Source of the DNA: an uncultured Eubacteriales bacterium
GTDB taxonomy: Bacteria > Bacillota > Clostridia > Oscillospirales > CAG-272
DNA length: 64,000 nucleotides
Direction: 5' to 3'
Assembly: GCA_934365155.1 (NCBI GenBank)
Contig: CAKRMZ010000002.1
Span: 1 to 64,000 of the forward strand
In this document: positions 52,816 through 62,521 of the stretch, in pieces
Layout: each line of letters opens with the position of its first letter
How positions within the stretch are numbered: the stretch's first letter is position 1
Notes under the pieces: model-generated
What the model saw: only the letters and a program-made list of their open reading frames with translations
Told to the model about the DNA's origin: nothing
The model's database searches: none
Position numbers and translations under genes: made by a program

Positions 52816-53748
52816 CTAACTAAGATATGCAAATACCTTGCCCAAATGGACATCAAAGCCAAGTGCTTGATACATTTTCTCGTCGCAGGGAGCACAGGTG
52901 ACCGTCAGGCTGGCAAGGGCATTTTCTTTGCTCCATTTTTGTGCAGCTTGTGCCAGCATCTGGGCAATGCCTTTTCGGCGGAACACAGGTTCAATGTAGA
53001 AATCATCGAATATGCCGGTGTCGGTGCACGCAAAGGTGGAGAAGCATTTTGCAACGCTGCACATACCCACAGCCCGGTAACCACGCCTTGCCACAAAGAA
53101 TGTGATATTTCCATCGCGGATTGCCCGGGTAAGCTGTTGTTGCTTTTCCTCGGTTGCAGCTTGCTCCCCGATCTCCTTCAAGAATCCGTTTTCCAGCTTC
53201 TTGAGTTGCCAGTCATCTGGATCTGTGAGGATTTCCACGGTTATAGGAATATCCTCCGTCGGGGGCAGGATCATCAGCGGTTCGCCCCACTCGTCGGCCC
53301 CGTTCTCAACAAAGCCAATCGTTTCCCAAAAGTGTCGCCGTCGCTCGTTGCTGCCGTGGTTAAGCTCTGCATACAATGCACCGCGTTCTTTTGCCCAATC
53401 CAGCAGTACCTTTGCACATTCCTTGCCGGTTCCGTTCCCGCGAAACTCCGGATAGACACAGTATTCCATGATGAAGCACTTGCCATCCTCGGAAGTGAAG
53501 ATCACAGGCATGGTGAATCCAATATCCTGTCCGTCCCGTTGGAAGAACAGGAAGAAGCAGCGGTCCTGTGGTCTGCTGTAAATTTTCATTATGTGCTCAT
53601 GATACTCCGAGCTAAGAAAGCATTCCAGCTCTTTTTTGCTTTGAGAATCCGGAAAAATATCCCGCTTGTGATAGGCATGAAGCTGCTCCCAAAAGGCGGC
53701 AACATCGTTTTTCGTGACTGCTTCACGGATGGTGATTCGGTTTTTCAT
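52816..53748 (-). CDS. Tandem GNAT acetyltransferase
   Basis: 310 residues with two GNAT domains in one chain. Domain 1 (1-155) has the CoA loop VYPEFRGNGTGKECAKVL; domain 2 (165-310) has EPVFRRKGIAQMLAQAAQ and a C-terminal YQALGFDVHLGKVF. Both keep the R/Q-x-x-G-x-G/A pyrophosphate-binding pattern, so both may bind acetyl-CoA. The substrate is unknown; tandem GNATs include aminoglycoside and other small-molecule acetylases. Ribosome site ggagg 8 bases before ATG. Leftward, in the accessory patch together with the HEIVH protein and GNAT remnant. Confidence 0.85.
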   Translation of the reverse strand: MKNRITIREAVTKNDVAAFWEQLHAYHKRDIFPDSQSKKELECFLSSEYHEHIMKIYSRPQDRCFFLFFQRDGQDIGFTMPVIFTSEDGKCFIMEYCVYPEFRGNGTGKECAKVLLDWAKERGALYAELNHGSNERRRHFWETIGFVENGADEWGEPLMILPPTEDIPITVEILTDPDDWQLKKLENGFLKEIGEQAATEEKQQQLTRAIRDGNITFFVARRGYRAVGMCSVAKCFSTFACTDTGIFDDFYIEPVFRRKGIAQMLAQAAQKWSKENALASLTVTCAPCDEKMYQALGFDVHLGKVFAYLS

Positions 53749-53884
53749 TTAATTTCCTCCAATAGTATATTTGGAGGGCTAAGAAGCGTGAACCCTCCAT
53801 ACACGATTCATCTTCATAAAAACCACACCTTTCTTAAATAGATTTGTATTCAGATGCCTTTTACGGCATGGATACCTCAGTAAA

Positions 53885-54667
53885 TTACCTTCTCTCTGAT
53901 CTGCGAATATGCTCCCGAATTTCTGCTTCATTTGCTTGACAATAGGAGTAGCTGTTTCGCATAAAGCTCTCTATGTTCTGACTTCTATACATGGCGTCCA
54001 GCGTATCGAGAATCGGCTTTCCATCTACCATCATATCGAAGAAGTAGGGGTAGATACAGCCGCCGTTTTCTCTTGGAAAGTAGGGATTGATAGAACGAAG
54101 TCTTTCATCCCTCATCACAGATTCGACTACCATCTCGCTCAGTATCCACTTGAGCGATGGCCGCTCATATTCATTGTATTGATCCTCAAACAGTCTGTTC
54201 CATACAAAGAACCAAACAAAATGTACGATTTCGTGAATTCCTCCGCCAATGGCGCCTCTCTCGCTGTTCAAATAAAAGGTGTCGTAGCAGTGTTCTTTCA
54301 AAAAGCGAGGTTCAATAGGATTCAGACTGACATTGCACTGTATATCATTAAACAGGCTTGCGCAATCCAGGCCAAAAGCATCTGACAGTGCTGCCGTGAT
54401 CTGCTCCTTGCATATAGCCCAATGACAGGAATACAGCGCTGCCTTTCCATTGATCGTATTTTCCAGCTCCATATAAACAGCCCGCATCGTTCGTTCAATG
54501 TATTTCTTTCTCTCCGGAAAAGGCAGGCTTACAGCATAAACTTTATCAAGTTGGGGATAGAAATGATATAAAGGTTCTGACCAAAAGGCCGACTCGTCCT
54601 CGGACTGAAAAGCCATAATTTGTTCAATCATATAGTTTACACCGGGGTTTACAAAGCTTACCTCCAA
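53885..54667 (-). CDS. Putative zinc-metallopeptidase-like protein (HEIVH motif)
   Basis: 260 residues, starting at TTG 54667, 8 bases after ggagg. Contains GGGIHEIVHFVWFFVWN: HEIVH is a HExxH zinc motif set at the start of a helix, and SEMVVESVM ~40 residues downstream offers the glutamate expected as third ligand in gluzincins. N-terminal part rich in aromatic residues (YHFYPQLDKVY), no signal peptide, so cytosolic. I know no named family. The start lies four bases before the stop of the GNAT pseudogene, which suggests an earlier coupled pair, possibly defence or toxin-type; this is speculation. Confidence 0.6.
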   Translation of the reverse strand: MEVSFVNPGVNYMIEQIMAFQSEDESAFWSEPLYHFYPQLDKVYAVSLPFPERKKYIERTMRAVYMELENTINGKAALYSCHWAICKEQITAALSDAFGLDCASLFNDIQCNVSLNPIEPRFLKEHCYDTFYLNSERGAIGGGIHEIVHFVWFFVWNRLFEDQYNEYERPSLKWILSEMVVESVMRDERLRSINPYFPRENGGCIYPYFFDMMVDGKPILDTLDAMYRSQNIESFMRNSYSYCQANEAEIREHIRRSERR

Positions 54668-54670
54668 GCA

Positions 54671-54990
54671 CTACACCTCCAATTCGTATAAAGCTATGAT
54701 AATCCGAAATATCCACGATTTTATAGCGACAGACAGATATATCCTTCTGACGACCTTTTTCTCCGGTCCGGTGCCCAACCGGATATACCGAACACCACGA
54801 TTGCGGCGCTCCGCCCGGATCGCTTCCGTTGCCGGTTTTGTCATACCTGTCCCGGCGAATTTGCGCCGCACGCGGAATTTATGAAGATAGGCGGCTTTCA
54901 TAACCAAGCCGAAACCTCACGCATCACGGAGATCGCTTTTTCAACCTGATTAAGGTTGATCTTTAATTCATATATAACAATCCCATCTTC
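54671..54990 (-). pseudogene. GNAT acetyltransferase remnant
   Basis: Reading leftward, fragments of a GNAT survive: KAISVMREVS (in a shifted frame, about 54930-54980), then AAYLHKFRVRRKFAGTGMT and RGVRYIRLGTG, with a C-terminal ALYELEV. The CoA loop region (RVRRKFAGTG) is recognisable, but frame changes and the absence of a start indicate decay. The stop codon is TAG at 54671. Confidence 0.65.
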
Positions 54991-55096
54991 TTAGTCAGCG
55001 AAAGCCTTCCCGCCGAAGCAGTTTCAAAAAGACCCCCTAATAATTATAACAGCACAACAGGTTTTCCACACTTTTCTTGCATAAAGCAAAAAAGTG
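54991..55096. other. Short non-coding stretch after rarA
   Basis: About 100 bases with no gene or recognisable terminator. Confidence 0.4.
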
Positions 55097-56425
55097 TTAT
55101 CTGTTGCTTTTTTTATCGTTTTTTTGATGGGCCTTTTTCCAGTCTTTTATTTGTGACAGTCGCTTTTGGAATTTTTCTTCCGTACCCTGATCGGTCGGAT
55201 GATAATATTCTTTCCCGAGAAGGGAATCGGGCAGACATTGCATCGCGGTGAGCTTTTCGGGGGCATCGTGCGCATATTGATATCCTTTGCCGTAATTCAG
55301 ATTTTTCATCAGTGCAGTCGGTGCATTGCGGATGTGGAGCGGCACCGGATCGGAAATCTGAGTCAGGGCATCTTTTTTTGCGGATTCATATGCGATATAC
55401 AGAGCGTTGGATTTTGGTACAATCGACATATAAACTACGGCTTGTGTCAGATGAACCGAGCACTCCGGCATGCCGATAAAATGGCAGGCCTGATACACCG
55501 AAACCGCCATTTCCAAGGCGCGGGGATCTGCCAAACCGATATCCTCCGATGCAAATCGAACGAGGCGCCGCGCAATGTAAAGCGGGTCCTCTCCTGCCTC
55601 AAGCATTCGTGCTAACCAATAAACGGCAGCGTCGGCATCGGAATTGCGCATGGATTTATGCAGTGCGGAGATTAAATTATAGTGTTCCTCTCCGTTTTTA
55701 TCATAGAGAAGTGATTTCTTGGAGATGCACTGTTCTAATGTTTCCTGTGTGACCGTAATGGTGTTATCCCGGTTTTCTCCGTTTAAAACGGCCATTTCCA
55801 AGGTGGAGAGCGCTGTGCGTGCATCGCCGTTTGCAAAGGATGCAATGCTTTGCAGAGTCTCCGGGCTGATGACGATGTTTTGATTGCCGAATCCGCGCGG
55901 GTCTGAAACGGCTCGGCGCAAAAGTGCGGTGAGCTCCTCCGTTTTTAAAGCTTGTAAAACAAAAACCTTGCAGCGCGAAAGCAGAGCGCTGTTGACTTCA
56001 AAGGACGGATTTTCCGTGGTGGCGCCGATCAATATGATGCTTCCTTTTTCTACAAACGGGAGAAAGGCATCCTGCTGCGCTTTATTAAAACGGTGAATTT
56101 CGTCCACAAACACAACGGTTCTTTCTCCGGACTGGCGATTTTCTTCTGCTTTTTGCATGACTGCACGGATCTCTTTGATGCCGCTGGTAACCGCCGAAAA
56201 ATCAATGAAGGCGGCATGGGTTTGTTGCGCGATAATGCGAGCAAGCGTTGTCTTTCCGACGCCGGGCGGACCCCAAAAAATCATCGAGCACAGACGGTCG
56301 TTTTCAATCAAGCGACGCAGAATCTTTCCTTCCCCGAGCAGATGGGTTTGCCCCACATACTCACTGAGGGTCTGCGGACGCAGTCTTGCCGCAAGCGGCT
56401 GATTGGCATCTTTTTCGGTGCACAT
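55097..56425 (-). CDS. rarA: Replication-associated recombination protein A (MgsA/RarA AAA+ ATPase)
   Basis: 442 residues from ATG 56425, 8 bases after agagg; the frame extends to 56587 without family similarity. Seen: PLAARLRPQTLSEYVGQ at the start, Walker A WGPPGVGKTTLARI, Walker B FVDEIHRF, sensor-1 GATTENPSF and arginine finger SALLSRC, then the C-terminal tetramerisation domain with RRLVRFASEDIGLADP and the end DWKKAHQK. It acts at stalled replication forks with SSB and RecA. Monocistronic and leftward. Confidence 0.95.
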   Translation of the reverse strand: MCTEKDANQPLAARLRPQTLSEYVGQTHLLGEGKILRRLIENDRLCSMIFWGPPGVGKTTLARIIAQQTHAAFIDFSAVTSGIKEIRAVMQKAEENRQSGERTVVFVDEIHRFNKAQQDAFLPFVEKGSIILIGATTENPSFEVNSALLSRCKVFVLQALKTEELTALLRRAVSDPRGFGNQNIVISPETLQSIASFANGDARTALSTLEMAVLNGENRDNTITVTQETLEQCISKKSLLYDKNGEEHYNLISALHKSMRNSDADAAVYWLARMLEAGEDPLYIARRLVRFASEDIGLADPRALEMAVSVYQACHFIGMPECSVHLTQAVVYMSIVPKSNALYIAYESAKKDALTQISDPVPLHIRNAPTALMKNLNYGKGYQYAHDAPEKLTAMQCLPDSLLGKEYYHPTDQGTEEKFQKRLSQIKDWKKAHQKNDKKSNR

Positions 56426-56590
56426 GTTAAAAACCTCTTTTGAATCATAATACGGGTGAAACCGGATAATTTCATTATAGATGCTGCAAAGCAGACTGTC
56501 AAGAAAATGCGTTCGGAAAGCGTGCAAAAAGGCATCACCGTTTGATTGGTTTTTAATTTTAAAGAGGAGGCTTTCCGAATTTAGCACAAA

Positions 56591-56627
56591 AGCCGTTTGG
56601 TTCTCGAAAGAACCAGACGGCTTTTAA
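56591..56627. terminator. Terminator between rarA and the amino-acid transporter
   Basis: Stem agccgtttggttct/agaaccagacggct with T-rich flanks on both sides (56591-56622). Confidence 0.8.
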
Positions 56628-56638
56628 ATAAGATTTAA

Positions 56639-57382
56639 TTAAATTACTTTGTTTAAGAAATCCTTGGTACGTTGTGTTTTCGGCGTGTCAAAAATTTCCG
56701 AAGGCGTTCCGTCTTCTATCATTTTTCCCTCGTCCATAAAAATGACTCGGCTGGCCACTTCGCGGGCAAATCCCATTTCATGCGTTACAACGACCATAGT
56801 CATGCCTTCTTTGGCAAGGTTTTTCATAACCTCAAGCACTTCGCCGACCATTTCCGGATCCAGTGCGCTGGTGGGTTCATCAAACAGCATAACGTCAGGG
56901 TTCATACAGAGCGCACGAACGATAGCTACGCGCTGTTTTTGTCCGCCCGAAAGCTGTGACGGATACGCAAGGGCGCGATCTTCAAGGCCGACTCTTTTCA
57001 GCAAGGATAAGGCGTTTTTTTCTGCTTCGGCCCGTTTGATTCCCAAAATTTTGGTGGGAGCCAGGATCATATTTTTTAAAATTGTCATGTGCGGAAACAG
57101 ATTAAAATGCTGAAACACCATGCCCATTTTCTTGCGGTGCTCATTAATGTTAACAGAGGGACCGGTCAGATCAACCCCTTCAAAAAATATTTTGCCTTCC
57201 GTAGGAGTTTCGAGCAGGTTCAGTGATCGCAGGAATGTGGATTTACCGCTGCCGGACGGTCCGATAACGACCACAACCTCGCCTTTGTGTATGTCAACGT
57301 CGATACCGTCCAAAGCTTTGATTTCGCCTTTGTTGTAATGAATTTTTAAGTTTTCGGTATGAATTAAAGCGTTATCGTTCAC
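56639..57382 (-). CDS. Polar amino-acid ABC transporter, ATP-binding subunit
   Basis: 247 residues, the standard size of GlnQ/HisP-type ATPases. Walker [14 protein letters not shown]-loop [13 protein letters not shown], signature [11 protein letters not shown], Walker [15 protein letters not shown], switch His THEMG. It powers uptake with the permease and binding protein encoded just upstream; overlaps the permease end by 11 bases, so coupled. Specificity (glutamine/cystine-type) is from family only. Confidence 0.95.
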   Translation of the reverse strand: MNDNALIHTENLKIHYNKGEIKALDGIDVDIHKGEVVVVIGPSGSGKSTFLRSLNLLETPTEGKIFFEGVDLTGPSVNINEHRKKMGMVFQHFNLFPHMTILKNMILAPTKILGIKRAEAEKNALSLLKRVGLEDRALAYPSQLSGGQKQRVAIVRALCMNPDVMLFDEPTSALDPEMVGEVLEVMKNLAKEGMTMVVVTHEMGFAREVASRVIFMDEGKMIEDGTPSEIFDTPKTQRTKDFLNKVI

Positions 57383-58106
57383 TGTTGCGAAGCCTCCTTT
57401 CGAGCATTCTGACTAAAAAGCTGAGAATCATAACAATGACAAGATATATCAGCGCTACCGCAAGGAGAGGCAATGCCGATATGTAGGTTATAGATCGGAT
57501 GATTTCTCCGCCTTTGGTAAGATCGGTGACACCTACATAACAAGCTACCGAAGTTTCTTTGAGCAGAACGATAAATTCGTTGGCCAATGCAGGCAAAACA
57601 TTTTTTAAAGCCTGCGGAATAATAATATAAAGCATGGTTTGCGCGAAATTCAAACCGAGGGAACGGCCGGCTTCAAACTGTCCTTTATCTACAGCCATGA
57701 TGCCCGAACGAATAATTTCCGCGACGTAGGCTCCGGAGTTGATGCCGAAAGTCAGCATTGCAATCGGAACGCCGTTGCGCGCCTTGACAAAAATAATAAA
57801 GAACATGATCATAATCTGAATCATGGCCGGTGTTCCGCGGATTACCGTTAAATAGATTCTGCAAACAGCATTCAGAAACCCCAAAATGGTTTTTCCGAAG
57901 CTACGGTGCATGGTATTTCGGTTTTTATCGTAGGTAGAGCATATAATTGCAACGACGATTCCGATGAGAATACCGAGTATGACTGCAACCAAAGCAATCT
58001 TTAGAGTGTTTGCCAAACCTTTAACGATATATTTCCAGTTGGAATCTTCGATAAAGCAGGTAATAAAATCCTTTTTGATTTTATTAAACCATTCAAGCAG
58101 AGCCAA
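57372..58106 (-). CDS. Polar amino-acid ABC transporter, permease subunit
   Basis: 244 residues with five to six helices; one typical EAA loop [20 protein letters not shown] (EAA...G) contacts the ATPase. His/Glu/Gln-type permease domain from about residue 35, with [13 protein letters not shown]. Starts at ATG 58106 with gaggg ribosome site. Overlaps glnQ-type gene by 11 bases. A stem-loop lies between it and the binding-protein gene. Confidence 0.94.
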   Translation of the reverse strand: MALLEWFNKIKKDFITCFIEDSNWKYIVKGLANTLKIALVAVILGILIGIVVAIICSTYDKNRNTMHRSFGKTILGFLNAVCRIYLTVIRGTPAMIQIMIMFFIIFVKARNGVPIAMLTFGINSGAYVAEIIRSGIMAVDKGQFEAGRSLGLNFAQTMLYIIIPQALKNVLPALANEFIVLLKETSVACYVGVTDLTKGGEIIRSITYISALPLLAVALIYLVIVMILSFLVRMLERRLRNSER

Positions 58107-58142
58107 AAGTTTTCCCTCTTTTCATTTATTAAACAGCACAAG

Positions 58143-58170
58143 CGGGGCGAAGTATATTTGCTTCGCCCCG
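58143..58170 (-). terminator. Intercistronic stem-loop between binding protein and permease genes
   Basis: 10-bp stem cggggcgaag/cttcgccccg, without a strong U-run in the leftward direction. Such partial terminators/processing hairpins let more binding protein than permease be made. Confidence 0.65.
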
Positions 58171-58198
58171 TGTGATCGGTTATATGCGATGAATTGAT

Positions 58199-58993
58199 TT
58201 AGTCTGTGATGTACTTATCAACAATTTTCTTTACAGTACCGTCTTGAATCAGTTCGTCCAATGCGGTATTGATTTTGTTCAATAATTCGGTATTGTCTTT
58301 CGCAACTGCGATGGCGTACTCTTCTACTGTGTATTCGGTATCCAAAATTTTCAGGCCGGTATTGACACTAACCAATTTCTTCGCCGGTTCGTTATCCAAA
58401 ATGACACAGTCAACCTGACCGTTTTTCAATGCTTCTACCGCATCGGTGGTTTTCGCAAAAGACTTAACGGTGCCGAGGCCTGCTTTTTCGATATCATCTG
58501 TTGCATAAAGGAAACCGGTGGTGCCGGACTGCGTGCCGACAATGTGATTTGCATTTTCACTCAGCAAATCATCTACCGAAGTGATCGGGCTGCCTTCTTT
58601 AACGATAATAACCTGAATACCGGTTGAGTAAGAAGTGCTGAAGTTTACTTGCTCTTTCCGTTTTTCGCTGGCGGTCATTCCGGCCATGCCGATGTCATAT
58701 TTTTTGCTCTGAATTCCGGGGATAATCGCCTCAAAGTTGATATCGGTGATTTCCAGTTCCATATCTAATTTGTCGGCAATTGCCTGTGCAACCTCAACAT
58801 CAATTCCGACCAATTTGTTGTTTTCATAATATTCGTAAGGAGGGAAAGTTCCTTCCGTCGCCATAGACAATATTGCTTCTCTGTTTTTGTCGTCTCCGCT
58901 TTTGTCGTCGTCTTCGGTATTATCTTTCTTTGCACAAGCAACCATTGCAATAACCATGGTCAGTGCAAGAAGTGTCAATAAAAATTTTTTCAT
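58199..58993 (-). CDS. Polar amino-acid ABC transporter, substrate-binding lipoprotein
   Basis: 264 residues. Lipoprotein signal MKKFLLTLLALTMVIAMVAC with lipobox VAC, an Asp/Lys-rich linker, then a family-3 solute-binding fold: GTFPPYEYYENNKLVGIDVEVAQAIAD, MAGMTASEKRKEQVNFS, GTQSGTTGFLYA and NEPAKKLV; ends with a DELIQDGTVKKIVDKY tail. Binds an amino acid outside and delivers it to the permease. First gene of the transporter operon, promoter at 59044. Confidence 0.95.
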   Translation of the reverse strand: MKKFLLTLLALTMVIAMVACAKKDNTEDDDKSGDDKNREAILSMATEGTFPPYEYYENNKLVGIDVEVAQAIADKLDMELEITDINFEAIIPGIQSKKYDIGMAGMTASEKRKEQVNFSTSYSTGIQVIIVKEGSPITSVDDLLSENANHIVGTQSGTTGFLYATDDIEKAGLGTVKSFAKTTDAVEALKNGQVDCVILDNEPAKKLVSVNTGLKILDTEYTVEEYAIAVAKDNTELLNKINTALDELIQDGTVKKIVDKYITD

Positions 58994-59043
58994 GATCTTA
59001 TCTTCCTCTTTATTTTACAGAAATTTAATAATTGATGTGTGTT

Positions 59044-59072
59044 ATTCTATCATATTCAATATATCTTGTCAA
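59044..59072 (-). promoter_or_regulatory. Promoter of the amino-acid transporter operon
   Basis: Minus strand TTGACA (59072-59067), 17-bp spacer, TAGAAT (59049-59044). About 50 bases of leader. Confidence 0.8.
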
Positions 59073-59281
59073 TAGACCAGCAAGAAAAATTTATAAAAAT
59101 GTCGAAAAAACTGTAAAAAATACATAAAATTGCATTTCAAACTCCAAATTTAACAAAATGTGTGCATATTTATTCATTCAAAACCGCCGTTTCGCGATTA
59201 TGTTGCAATTTGTGCCGGCGAGTGCTATACTATTTACGATTTAACGGGATAAAAGTTGCCGAAAAAGTGGGGGTGAAAAAT

Positions 59282-61255
59282 TTGAAATCAACGCTGGAAT
59301 CAAGATCGGATTTTTTGCCGATAAACCGCGAGGAGATGAATCAGCGCGGATGGACGGAGCCGGATTTTGTATATGTGACCGGAGATGCCTATGTGGATCA
59401 CCCAAGCTTTGGGGTAGCTATTATTTCACGGGTTTTGGAAGCAAGCGGCTTTCGGGTGGCGATTTTGTCGCAGCCGGATTATAAGAGTAAGGATGCTTTT
59501 TTGGAATTCGGCCGGCCGCGGCTCGGATTTTTGGTGACATCCGGAAATATTGATTCCATGGTAGCGCATTATACTGCGGCCAAAAAGAGAAGGAATTATG
59601 ATTATTATTCTCCGGGCGGACAGATGGGGCATCGCCCCGATCGTGCGGTTATTGTATATTGCAATCGCATTCGGGAGGCCTATGGGGATATTCCGATTAT
59701 TCTCGGCGGACTGGAAGCGTCCTTGCGTCGGTTTGCCCATTACGATTATTGGGAGAACCGGGTTCGCCGCAGCATATTAGTGGATTCTAAAGCCGATTTG
59801 TTGACTTACGGTATGGGCGAAGAAATTTTAGTGCGGATTGCAAAGCTATTGGACCGCGGTATTCCGATTCGTAAGATTCGGGATGTGCGCGGGACGGTAT
59901 ATCTGTGTTCGCCGGAGGACAAAGTGAACTTTGAGGTGGCGGGACGGTTCGATTTTGACCGCTTAAAGACTGATAAAGAGGAATATGCACGTGCTTTTGC
60001 TTTGCAGTATCGGAATCAGGATGCGATCAGCGGCAAGGCCATAGTGGAATATTATGATGGAAAAATGCTGGTGCAGAATCCGCCGATGCCGCCGCTTGAG
60101 CGGGAGCAACTGGATTTTGTATATTCTTTGCCGTATATGAGAAACTATCACCCGTCTTATGAAAAGGACGGTGGCATTCCCGCAATCAACGAGGTGCAGT
60201 TTTCCATTACGCATAATCGCGGGTGCTTTGGTGCCTGTAATTTTTGCGCGTTGGCCTTTCACCAGGGACGCACAGTGCGTTCCCGAAGCATTGAAAGTGT
60301 GGTGGAAGAAGCAAAAAAAATTACAGAGCTTCCGAACTTCAAGGGGTATATTCACGATATCGGGGGTCCTACCGCCAATTTCCGGTATCCGGCCTGTGAC
60401 CGGCAAAAAACAGAGGGAGTATGTACCCACCGAAAATGCTTGGCGCCGAAGCCTTGCCCGAATTTGAAGGTCAGCCATACGGAATATCAAAAGCTGATTG
60501 AGTCGGTAGAGAAGCTTCCGCGAGTGAAAAAGGTGTTTATCCGTTCCGGTATTCGTTTTGATTATCTGATGGCGGATTCGAATGAAGACTTTTTTAAAAA
60601 GCTGGTTCGGGACAACGTCAGCGGACAGCTCAAGGTTGCGCCGGAGCATTGTTCCGATGCGGTGCTTTCCTGCATGGGAAAACCGAACTTCGGTGTGTAT
60701 GAGCGATTTCGCAAACGCTTTTTTGAATTGACGCACAGTGTCGGCAAGGAGCAGTATCTTGTACCGTATCTGATGTCGAGTCATCCGGGCTCAACCTTGC
60801 GTGACGCCGTTGCATTGGCACAGTATTTGAAGCGGGAGGGATACTCCCCGGAGCAGGTGCAGGATTTTTATCCGACTCCCGGGACGGCATCCACCGTGAT
60901 GTACTATACCGGTATCAACCCGCTGACAGGAAAAAAGGTCTATACACCGACCGATTATCATGAAAAACAGCTTCAGCGGGCGCTTTTGCAATATGCAAGA
61001 CCGCAGAATGCCGATTTGGTGCGAGAGGCACTCCAAAAGTGCGGTCGCGAAGACCTGATCGGGATGGGAGCCGGATGTCTGGTGCGACCGAAAAACGCGC
61101 ACGGTTCGCCCCGACAGGAATCTGCACATGCAAAGCAGAAAAAAACGCTGCCGACGGGGAAAAACAGAACCGGCGGACAGAAAAAACGTTCCCGCGTCGC
61201 TTCCGGGAAGGATGTCTCGCTTTGCAAACACAAGGAGAAGGGAAAGCGCTCGTAA
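59282..61255 (+). CDS. YgiQ-family radical SAM protein
   Basis: 657 residues from TTG 59282, 6 bases after ggggtg (GTG 59273 and ATG 59336 are alternatives). N-terminal cobalamin/Rossmann-like domain: FLPINREEMNQRGWTEPDFV, FGVAIISRVLEASGF, followed by GGLEASLRRFAHYDYWENRVRR. Radical SAM cluster motif CFGACNFCALAFHQGR, then a large C-terminal part with HPGSTLRDAVALA and YPTPGTASTVMYYTG. The tail is basic (lysine/arginine-rich, ~60 residues). YgiQ proteins are widespread but their substrate is unknown. Monocistronic; the terminator at 61325 follows. Confidence 0.92.
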   Translation: MKSTLESRSDFLPINREEMNQRGWTEPDFVYVTGDAYVDHPSFGVAIISRVLEASGFRVAILSQPDYKSKDAFLEFGRPRLGFLVTSGNIDSMVAHYTAAKKRRNYDYYSPGGQMGHRPDRAVIVYCNRIREAYGDIPIILGGLEASLRRFAHYDYWENRVRRSILVDSKADLLTYGMGEEILVRIAKLLDRGIPIRKIRDVRGTVYLCSPEDKVNFEVAGRFDFDRLKTDKEEYARAFALQYRNQDAISGKAIVEYYDGKMLVQNPPMPPLEREQLDFVYSLPYMRNYHPSYEKDGGIPAINEVQFSITHNRGCFGACNFCALAFHQGRTVRSRSIESVVEEAKKITELPNFKGYIHDIGGPTANFRYPACDRQKTEGVCTHRKCLAPKPCPNLKVSHTEYQKLIESVEKLPRVKKVFIRSGIRFDYLMADSNEDFFKKLVRDNVSGQLKVAPEHCSDAVLSCMGKPNFGVYERFRKRFFELTHSVGKEQYLVPYLMSSHPGSTLRDAVALAQYLKREGYSPEQVQDFYPTPGTASTVMYYTGINPLTGKKVYTPTDYHEKQLQRALLQYARPQNADLVREALQKCGREDLIGMGAGCLVRPKNAHGSPRQESAHAKQKKTLPTGKNRTGGQKKRSRVASGKDVSLCKHKEKGKRS

Positions 61256-61324
61256 AGAGATTCGGATATTGATTTCCGATTTTCGTTGCACCTCTGGGAA
61301 CATCGCACTCTTTTAAACGATAAA

Positions 61325-61360
61325 CTCCGCAGAGAAATTCATTTCTCTGCGGAGCTTTCT
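61325..61360. terminator. Bidirectional terminator between ygiQ-type and SGNH genes
   Basis: Perfect 13-bp stem ctccgcagagaaa/tttctctgcggag with a short T-run. Confidence 0.85.
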
Positions 61361-61380
61361 TTTTAATTGATTGCGATGGA

Positions 61381-62163
61381 TCAGGTCATCAGCGCTTCCT
61401 TTACGACTTCTGCTAAATGGCGATAGCCGTCATCATTCAGATGCAATCCCTCTGCATAATATTCGGGATGATCTTTGGTTGCACTGAAAATATCAATGAG
61501 TTCAAGGCCGAGTTCGGACGCAAGTTCATGTTGCATCGGAATCATGTAATTTTCAAGACTGCTCTTGAAGTTATCGGCGCGGTCATAAATCCAAGGGGAA
61601 GTGCAGAGATAAATCTTCGGAGGGGATTCCAAGCTTTGAAGCTCCGAAATCATATATTTCATTCCCGCAAGGTAATTCTGCTTACCGCGCTCGGTATCGA
61701 TGTCAAATTGCTGATAGGGGTTTGCGTCATTGGTGCCGAACATGATAACGGCGACGTCCGGTTCGGATTTCATCGCATCGTTCCATTCGGATTCATAACA
61801 AAAGCACATCGCGGAGCCGGCCATTTTTGTGGCAACTGCTCCGCGTTTTGAGCAGTTGGATACAGAATAATGACTTCCGAGCATGTCCTGCAGTTGGGCC
61901 GGATAGCTTTTTGCAGTGGGATTGGACGCTTTGTCGCCCCAGGTCAGGCTGTCGCCGATGCAGGTGATGCGGACGGTCCTTCCGAGAGATTCATAGGTAA
62001 CGGGCGGATAGTTAATCGGTCCTGACGGCATTGTTTGCTCCTTATCTTCGCTTTCGAGTGAATCGGGATTGTCCGAAGTCTGTTTGCTTCCGCACGAAAT
62101 CAGCCCCGCACATAATATCACGGCAAGAATTGCTGCTAAAAATTGAAATTTCGGTTTATTCAT
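61381..62163 (-). CDS. SGNH/GDSL hydrolase lipoprotein
   Basis: 260 residues. Lipoprotein signal with lipobox (LISC, Cys ~24), Ser/Asp-rich linker, then an SGNH hydrolase: block I CIGDSLTWGDKASN (catalytic Ser), block III FGTNDANPY (Gly/Asn), block V GLHLNDDGY (His, with the preceding Glu). Acts on an ester outside the membrane, likely O-acetyl groups of envelope glycans or lipids. ATG at 62163; leftward, monocistronic. Ribosome site gagttttc is weak. Confidence 0.88.
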   Translation of the reverse strand: MNKPKFQFLAAILAVILCAGLISCGSKQTSDNPDSLESEDKEQTMPSGPINYPPVTYESLGRTVRITCIGDSLTWGDKASNPTAKSYPAQLQDMLGSHYSVSNCSKRGAVATKMAGSAMCFCYESEWNDAMKSEPDVAVIMFGTNDANPYQQFDIDTERGKQNYLAGMKYMISELQSLESPPKIYLCTSPWIYDRADNFKSSLENYMIPMQHELASELGLELIDIFSATKDHPEYYAEGLHLNDDGYRHLAEVVKEALMT

Positions 62164-62447
62164 GAAAACTCCTGATTTTCTAAAGCAGTTTGACCGTCGA
62201 AAACGGTAAAGCGCTGCGTTTAAATTTTGCTATATGTTGTAAATATTATAACATAGGAAACTGTAGCAGTGTTGCTAAAGATTATGTTTGAATTTTAGCA
62301 AAAATGACGGACGCTTTTTCATGCTGTCAGGCAGATTGTTCTGAGATTTTAAGCGGTTTCTTTTGGCGTGGAGACAAAGCGAGATGGTGGGAATGTTTCG
62401 GCGAAAAATGAATTCATGAAAATCACGGGATACGGCATAAATTTTCA
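62164..62447. other. Intergenic region
   Basis: About 280 bases, AT-rich, no gene. A minus-strand TATAAT-like element near 62245 may serve the SGNH gene. Confidence 0.4.
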
Positions 62448-62476
62448 TTGACAGAAGGTCTCGAATTATGTATAAT
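62448..62476 (+). promoter_or_regulatory. Promoter of the pur operon
   Basis: TTGACA (62448-62453), 17-bp spacer, TATAAT (62471-62476), both perfect, 45 bases before the riboswitch. Confidence 0.88.
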
Positions 62477-62521
62477 GAAAGTAGATTTTAATTTTAGATC
62501 CGAACAGTTGAATAAGCATGG

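Noticed and set aside
52846..53841. 331-codon + strand frame
   Set aside because: Antisense to the tandem GNAT gene, whose two CoA loops and ribosome site are convincing.
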